A stretch of DNA of 64,000 nt from Welwitschia mirabilis (taxonomy: Eukaryota; Gnetophyta; Gnetopsida; Welwitschiales): positions 183,210,780 to 183,274,779 of the forward strand of contig JBOZIK010000001.1 of assembly GCA_051453625.1 (NCBI GenBank). The letters run 5' to 3'. The notes beneath the pieces were generated by a model. The model had not been told where the DNA came from. It saw only the letters and a program-made list of their open reading frames with translations, and ran no database searches. The translations under genes were made by a program, and so were the position numbers. Positions 58,525-64,000 of the stretch are shown here, piece by piece (positions within the stretch are counted from its first letter, which is position 1; each line of letters begins with the position of its first letter).

Positions 58525-58836
58525 ATGAAAGAATCGATAAATGTGCAAATAGATGACTTTAATACCAAACCTCTACCTTTGAGTGGTGAAGAGAATATTA
58601 CTTCAAATATCTCTACTATCAAGGAAGTAACAAATAGAAAAGAAGAAGAACCAACTCAAGAAGTTACCTCCAAAAAGTTTAAAGAACTAAAAGATCAACC
58701 TCTTGAGTCAGTTATTGGTGATGTAGACTCAAAAATACACATTAAAAACTTTCTTAAAAATTTTTATTCCCACATTTGTTATGTCTCTCAAATTCAACCT
58801 AAGAAGTATGAAGAGGCTAAAGCTCATAAAGAATGA
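58525..58836 (+). pseudogene. Ty1/copia linker between integrase and RT (C1)
   Basis: Open run of about 100 codons, hydrophilic and rich in Glu, Lys, Thr and Ser (MKESINVQIDDF, EEEPTQEVTSKKFKELKDQP). It matches the decayed minus-strand stretch about 50440-50720 in C2. No enzymatic motif; part of pol. Confidence 0.7.
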
Positions 58837-58839
58837 ATG

Positions 58840-60272
58840 TGGCAATGCAAGAAGAATTACAACAATTCAGAAGAAATGATGTNNNNNAATTAATAGAAAG
58901 ACCAAAGGATCGGAATGTAATTGGAACAAAATGGATCTTTAAGAACAAGTGTGATGAACACAACAATGTGATTAATAACAAAACTAGATTAGTGGCTTAA
59001 GGATATAATTAGATTAAAGGAATAGATGTATTAGACACATTTTCTTCTATGATAAGACAGGATAACATTGAAATGTTTCTTTTCTATGCTACCTTTAAAA
59101 ACTTTAATGTTTTTTAAATGGATGTAAAAGGTGCCTTTTTGAATGGAACCTTTAACAAAGAAGTTTATGTGGAGAAATCATAAGGATTCATAGATCCACA
59201 TAAATCAAACCATGTCTATAGACTTAAAGAGGCATTATATGATTTAAAATAGGCACTAAGGGTATGGTATAAAAAACTAACAACATTTCTTAAAGAAGAT
59301 GATTATACTTGTGGAGTAGTGGATAAACTACCTTTATTAGAAATCTTAAAAAAGACTTTATTATCATTTAAATGTATGTTGATGATATAAATTTTCTATC
59401 AAAAGAGTTTACTAATATTATAACAACACACTTTGAGATGAGTATTCTTAGTAAGGTAAGTATGTTTCTTGGTCTATAAATTAAATAAACAAAACAAGGT
59501 ATCTTTTTTTCTTAATCAAAATACTTAAAGGAGTTGATTTATTAATTTGGGCTTGAAAATACAAAATCAACCAATGCTCTTATTTTAACTTCATACAAAG
59601 TTGGCCTTAATGACAATGGTAAATTAGTGGACTAAAAACTTTATAGAAGCATGATAAGGAGCTTATTATATTTAACTACTAGCAGGTCTGACATAATGAT
59701 TAGTATTGTTGTGTATGTAAGATATCAAATTAAACTAAAGGAATTACACCTCCAAGTTGTCAAAAGAATTATAAGGTAAATAAAAAGTACAAGTGAGTAT
59801 GGGATATGGTATCCCATAAAAACTTCTTTTGAAATTATAGGTTTCAATGATACAGACTAGGCTGATTGCAAAGATGATTATAAAAGAACCAATGGAAACT
59901 CTTTTTGGGAAAGTAAGAAGCAAAATTCTAATTCTCTTTCAATAGCAGAAGTAGAGTACATGGTGGTAAGAAGTTGTTGTACCTGTCTTTTATAGAGGAA
60001 AGAAATGCTCAAAGACCTTGGAGTTGACTATAATTAGGTACCAATGTTTTATGATAATACAAGTGCAATTAATATCTTAAAAAACATTCTCGAACTAAAT
60101 ATATTAGACTTAAACATCATTTTCTTAGAGATCAAGTAGAAAAGGGTAACATTTTCATGAATTTTACAAGCACTGATAAATAGCTAGCTAATATTTTTAT
60201 GAAACCTCTAAAATTTGATAATTTTTTAAGTCTTTGTCACAAATTGGAGGTTTTTTCTCCATTCTTAAACTG
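58840..60272 (+). pseudogene. Ty1/copia RT and RNase H remnant (C1)
   Basis: MQEELQQFRRNDV, a 5-N run at 58883-58887, then GTKWIFKNKCDEHNNVINNK, MDVKGAFLNGTFNKEVYVEK and HVYRLKEALYDLK. The catalytic YVDD at 59375-59386 is intact, unlike all other RT copies in the window. RNase H: TD-ADCKDDYKRTNGNSF near 59850-59905, SLSIAEVEYMVVRSCC, and MFYDNTSAINILKN, then IFLEIK and the C-terminal FEKPLKFDNFLSLCHKLE-like region near 60190-60250. Stops and shifts throughout. Confidence 0.85.
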
Positions 60273-60413
60273 AAAGAAAGTCAACCAGACCTGAAAAAGT
60301 TGAGTTGACTAAAATTTTAACTCAGTCGTATAAACTTTTCCTAAGTAAAATTGAAATCAGTCAGCTCAACTGGACTATAATCCTAATCAATCAGATCTGG
60401 AATTTTTATTGAC

Positions 60414-60616
60414 NNNNNNNNNNNNNNNNNNNNNNNNNNNNNNNNNNNNNNNNNNNNNNNNNNNNNNNNNNNNNNNNNNNNNNNNNNNNNNNNNNNNNNN
60501 NNNNNNNNNNNNNNNNNNNNNNNNNNNNNNNNNNNNNNNNNNNNNNNNNNNNNNNNNNNNNNNNNNNNNNNNNNNNNNNNNNNNNNNNNNNNNNNNNNNN
60601 NNNNNNNNNNNNNNNN
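60414..60616. other. assembly gap (203 N)
   Basis: Falls between the pol-ORF3 spacer and the third ORF of C1. Confidence 0.95.
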
Positions 60617-61822
60617 TTGGTCTTTAGCAAGTGTCATATGTCTCCATAACAGAAGGACCTTTAAGAAAAGAAAAACAAAGAGAGGCAGTCTACTTCTACT
60701 TAGGAATGTCTGATAAAGCACTGGATAAGTTTACTAAGAAGTTTGAAAAGAAGCCTATCTGTTAAGAGAGGCTAGTAGATTTACGGAATCTCAGAGAACT
60801 TAGGGATGTGATAAGATTACTTAATGATCTAGATCTCTCCTATTTNNNNNNNNNNNNNNNNNNNNNNNNNNNNNNNNNNNNNNNNNNNNNNNNNNNNNNN
60901 NNNNNNNNNNNNNNNNNNNNNNNNNNNNNNNNNNNNNNNNNNNNNGATAAGATTACTTAATGATCTAGATCTCTCCTATTTTCTTGAGGTATATAGGTTT
61001 GTATACGTTTTCTTATTTGCATGTTTTATTGTAATGCTTCTTATGGTATAAATTCCTCCACCCTTTTGATGCTTTTTTTGGAGAAAAGAATAATATTTAT
61101 CTAAGATCTGATAGCCTCCCTCATAAATCTCCCTAGAGGAGATTATGAGGAATTCTAGCCCTTAGGTAAATCCATGGAGGACAAGATGGAAGTCTCCAGG
61201 AAGCGCTGTGGAAAAATTCATTTGATGCAAAACTATCCTTTTCACCTCTCATCTTATTCTCAAATATCATTTTCTTCATTTAGTTTTTACCTACAAGTTT
61301 TTACCTCTTGTTGTTCATCGTGATGAGATCTCAAATTATCATACTTATCTTCTGAATTTGGTGGGAACATGTCATTTTATTGATTCTCTTGCCATCATTC
61401 TTAAGAATATGGTTTCTCAATTGGAATACCACAAGACTTGGGATTTTCCTTACTCCATCCTGATTGCAAATATCTGTCATTACTTTAGGGTCTAAATGCA
61501 CTAAAAACTTGATACCTTAACTCCCATGTCTTCTATTAGATGTGCTACTCTGTACCACATGCACATTTTTTCTAGCTCCAAGAAATCTTTTAAATCTCCT
61601 TCTTCAAAGTAGGCCTTTCCTAAAGAGACTCTATTATACCTAAAAAGGCTAGATTCGTGTATTTAGCACATAAAGAAGGCACTCACTGTAGCAGGCTATG
61701 AAGTTATAGATACTTCTAAGAAAGTCAGTACTTTTCAATTGAAGGTGGTAGAAGAAGAAGAAGAACATGACCCAGATTTTGAAGAATAATTTGAGGAAGA
61801 GAAAGAGGAAGAACTAGACTAG
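60617..61822 (+). pseudogene. third ORF of copia family, plus-strand copy (C1)
   Basis: A likely inner start is the ATG 60705-60707 (MSDKALDKFTKKFEKKPIC); earlier residues may lie before it, as in the C2 copy. Then RLVDLRNLRELRDVIRLLND, YFLEVYRFVYVFLFACFIVM, VFTYKFLPLVVHRDEISNYH, LVGTCHFIDSLAIILKNMVS, QLEYHKTWDFPYSILIANIC, and an acidic tail VVEEEEEHDPDFEE to the stop at 61820-61822. The gap 60846-60945 has duplicated edges (gataagattacttaatgatc on both sides) and is probably false. It lies downstream of pol and upstream of the polypurine tract, the same place as in C2. Hydrophobic stretch near 60990-61035. Confidence 0.77.
60846..60945. other. probable false gap (100 N)
   Basis: 37 identical bases end the left side and start the right side. 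Confidence 0.88.
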
Positions 61823-62240
61823 TCTTCCCATGGTTATTGTTATTACTATTATTGTTGTTATTGTTTTCCTTGCTATTATTTTCTTTTCTTTGTCATTTGT
61901 GTTAAAAGAAGGAGAAAAAGAGTTTATGAAAATTATTCTGTGTCAGAGGTTTTAGCATGATTGTCTACCAGTTGTACTACTTCGGTTGGGTTAATCGTAA
62001 TGAATGTTTATATCACTTGTAATACTTACTAATGAATGACATATTTCCTATAGACTATGCTTTAAAAACTTGTTTAATTTTTTATCTTTACAAAATCATT
62101 ATGAATACTTATTCTAAATAAACATATTATTCTAGTCAATAATTTTTCACATTTTTATTATGGACATATTATGAGGGGGATATTTTGTAAAAAGTTTAAC
62201 AATTTATTATATATAATCAAGCATAGTTTGCCATTAATGT
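61823..62240 (+). other. C1 3' untranslated region
   Basis: T-rich non-coding DNA between the third ORF and the polypurine tract, with the conserved catagtttgccattaatgtt just before it (the inverse of attgatggcaaactat at 46776-46791). Confidence 0.6.
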
Positions 62241-62253
62241 TAAAAGAGAAGAT
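62241..62253 (+). other. polypurine tract of C1, decayed
   Basis: taaaagagaagat against caaagggggagat in the other copies; the differences are G-to-A changes. Confidence 0.7.
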
Positions 62254-62776
62254 TATTAATTTATTTTTGCCAAGTTAATATCAAATAACATATCTAGTGT
62301 AGCAAAATATGTTGTAATTTTTACAGAAAGCAATGGTCCTTGTAGAATAGAACTAATCTAACATTTTAAACTAGCTTTTCTTAAATCTGATAAGTGACAG
62401 AACAAATAAGCAGTTGACTGAATCCAAAAGGGGTTAATCAAGCCTATACCAAAATTCATCTAATCAATTTGTCAAAGGATCAAGCAGATCCTAAAGGGTT
62501 AATAAACCTATACCAAAAATTATCAAATTAATTTATCAAGGGGTTGACTAAATTTCAAAGGGATCAACAAGACTTATGCTAAAAATGTTTTATATTAAGT
62601 TCAAAAAAGATCAACCAAATCAAAAAGGGTGTTAACTAGACCTGGACCATATACAGTTGACCAGATTATGGATGGGATCAACTAGAATAAGTGACATAAA
62701 GAACTCAGGTTAACTAAAAGAAAAGGGTGTCTACCAACTTTAGTGATAATAGTCAATGGGGTAGACTAGATGCTTT
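62254..62776 (+). repeat. C1 3' LTR, truncated
   Basis: Matches 27741-28157 and then 54868 onward. It breaks off at agatgcttt, where the 5' LTR continues aaggattcgacc (about 54978-54990). Directly after it comes minus-strand polypurine sequence of C4. Confidence 0.82.
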
Positions 62777-64000
62777 TCTCCCCCTTTAACATTGATAGTA
62801 AACTATACTTAGTTGAAAATATTAATTGGAAAAGATCCCCCTTAGATAATGCCCATTAAATTTATAAAAAGAGTATTGAGCATTAATATCAAATTAAACA
62901 TTTATTAAGGATTTCCAATAAGAGCAACCAATATAACAATTTTTTGTATAGCTTATGAGACATGTAACATCCATGATATATGTGTTAAAATTATAGTTTA
63001 AAAGATGCTTAATATTTATTAAAAGATGTAACACAATCATGGTTCATGATAAATTTAGATGTGTATCAAATAAATAAGACAAAAGTAAAATCAAATGCAT
63101 TGCTGTTACTTAATATTAAGCTACACAATAGAAAGGTATTTATTAAGAGCAATTATAACTTTGATAGAAACTGAAAATACAACTGAAAATGCCTGATACC
63201 ATATGATAAAAGCTAAAAATACAACTAACTATTTCTCCCTCTTTTAACGTCAATGACACAGGAGAGAAAACTGAAGACAAATAAGTACAACAAGAAAACA
63301 AAGAAGACAAGGTCTTAATCAGATTCTTCTTTTTCTTCCTTCTTAGATTCTTCTTTAGAATCTTTTTCTTCTTCTTCTTCAGCTACCTTTTGCGCTGAGC
63401 TACTAGCTTTCTCAGAAGTGTTAGCTATCTCATATCTTACCGTGATCAGAGCTTCTCTCATGTGCCTGGTATGAGAATCTATCCTCTTCAGGTAAGAAAA
63501 AGTCTCTTTAGGAGAGGCTTACTTGTGAGAAGGATACTTAGAGGATTTCTTAGAACTAGAAAAAATATATATATGAGTCAAAGTCATACATCTAATGGAT
63601 GATATAAGAGTGAGGATTTTTAACTTCGGGTACAACTAAACTCTATAATGGTAATAGATATTAGCAATCGAAAATAAATAGGGAAGAGCCTTAGTTTTAT
63701 GATACTCCAATTAAGAGATTATATTTTTCAACATAATGGTAAGAGCATTAATAGCATACGAGTTCCCACCAAATAAATCAAATAAGCTCTATAGTTTGAG
63801 GTCTCATTATGATAACCCACCAAAGGCAAGAAATTATAAGTAAAAACTAAATGCAAGAAATAGTACTTTACAGTAAGATAGGAGGTGGAGAAGATGGTTT
63901 TTCACTTATAAGACTTATCATAGATTTCTCTTATTACCTCTGTCTTATCCTCTATAGAATAATGAAAGGGCTAAAATTCCTTATAATCTCATCTAGGGAG
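62777..64000 (-). mobile_element. copia element C4, 3' internal end, minus strand
   Basis: Starts with the polypurine tract (ctccccctttaac on the plus strand) and the conserved attgatagtaaactatac that follows it in the LTR B unit (44671-44689). Its own LTR is absent: the tract touches the cut end of C1's 3' LTR. The element runs off the window. Confidence 0.75.
63315..64000 (-). pseudogene. third ORF of copia family, copy in C4 (runs off the window)
   Basis: Minus-strand frame ending at the stop 63315-63317. The C-terminus is acidic (EEEEKDSKEESKKEEKEESD) and preceded by a Ser/Lys-rich part and the MREALITVRYEIANTSEKAS-type segment near 63395-63460. It has the same order as the copy at 45063-45764. 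The N-terminal half is outside. Stops are present near 63530 and 63640. Confidence 0.7.

Larger units (their letters stand above)
27741..62776 (+). mobile_element. Ty1/copia element C1 (outermost of a three-level nest)
   Basis: Sirevirus-like copia element on the plus strand. 5' LTR in two parts (27741-28157 and 54868-55657), PBS 55660-55671, gag from 55724, protease 57374, integrase about 57700-58210, RT/RNase H about 58840-60270, spacer, third ORF 60617-61822, PPT 62241-62253 and a cut-off 3' LTR 62254-62776. The 26.7 kb between the LTR parts is younger inserted DNA. All frames are broken, but the domain order is complete. Confidence 0.85.

Noticed and set aside
1-64000. Host protein-coding gene, rRNA or microRNA locus
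   Set aside because: No exon-like conserved frame, rRNA segment or convincing hairpin precursor was recognised on either strand outside the transposon remnants; short exons in the AT-rich parts cannot be excluded by eye.

Overview
This window looks like draft nuclear DNA of a seed plant. It is very AT-rich, has runs of N that are often exactly 100 long, and consists almost wholly of decayed plant retrotransposons: Ty3/gypsy with a long 3' spacer, Ty1/copia primed by initiator tRNA-Met, and L1-type LINEs. I found no intact host gene, no rRNA and no convincing tRNA. Every coding region reported is a pseudogene with several stops and frameshifts. Many substitutions at recognisable motif positions are C-to-T or G-to-A, as expected of old, methylated repeats. 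The species cannot be fixed from the sequence.

Layout. 1-5335: 3' part of a Ty3/gypsy element (G1), with two protease copies, no reverse transcriptase (RT) or integrase (IN), and a 3' LTR at 4229-5335. About 5480-6890: plus-strand LINE RT remnant. 6890-11515: little recognisable. 11515-16376: minus-strand copia remnant (C5). 16886-27335: two copies of an unknown repeat X, the second split by a roughly 7.5 kb minus-strand L1 LINE (19602-27075).

27741-62776 is a three-level nest. A plus-strand copia element (C1) has its 5' LTR split (27741-28157 and 54868-55657) by minus-strand copia DNA of the same family (C2/C3, up to 54867), flanked by aattc/gattc. The 3' LTR of that inner element is itself split by a Ty3/gypsy element (G2, 31929-44626) with a perfect 5-bp target duplication, gacat. 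62777-64000 is the 3' internal end of a fourth minus-strand copia copy (C4).

The copia family has Sirevirus-like traits: a PBS resembling TGGTATCAGAGC, a PPT AAAGGGGGAGAT, LTRs of about 1.25 kb, a CCHC gag, and a third ORF of about 350 codons after pol, present in four copies. Its LTRs and the pol-ORF3 spacer carry paired GTCGAC-type motifs about 20 bp apart. That phased array and the conserved third ORF are the most interesting signals here. Several assembly gaps have duplicated flanks and are probably unmerged contig overlaps, so part of the apparent duplication may be artefact.
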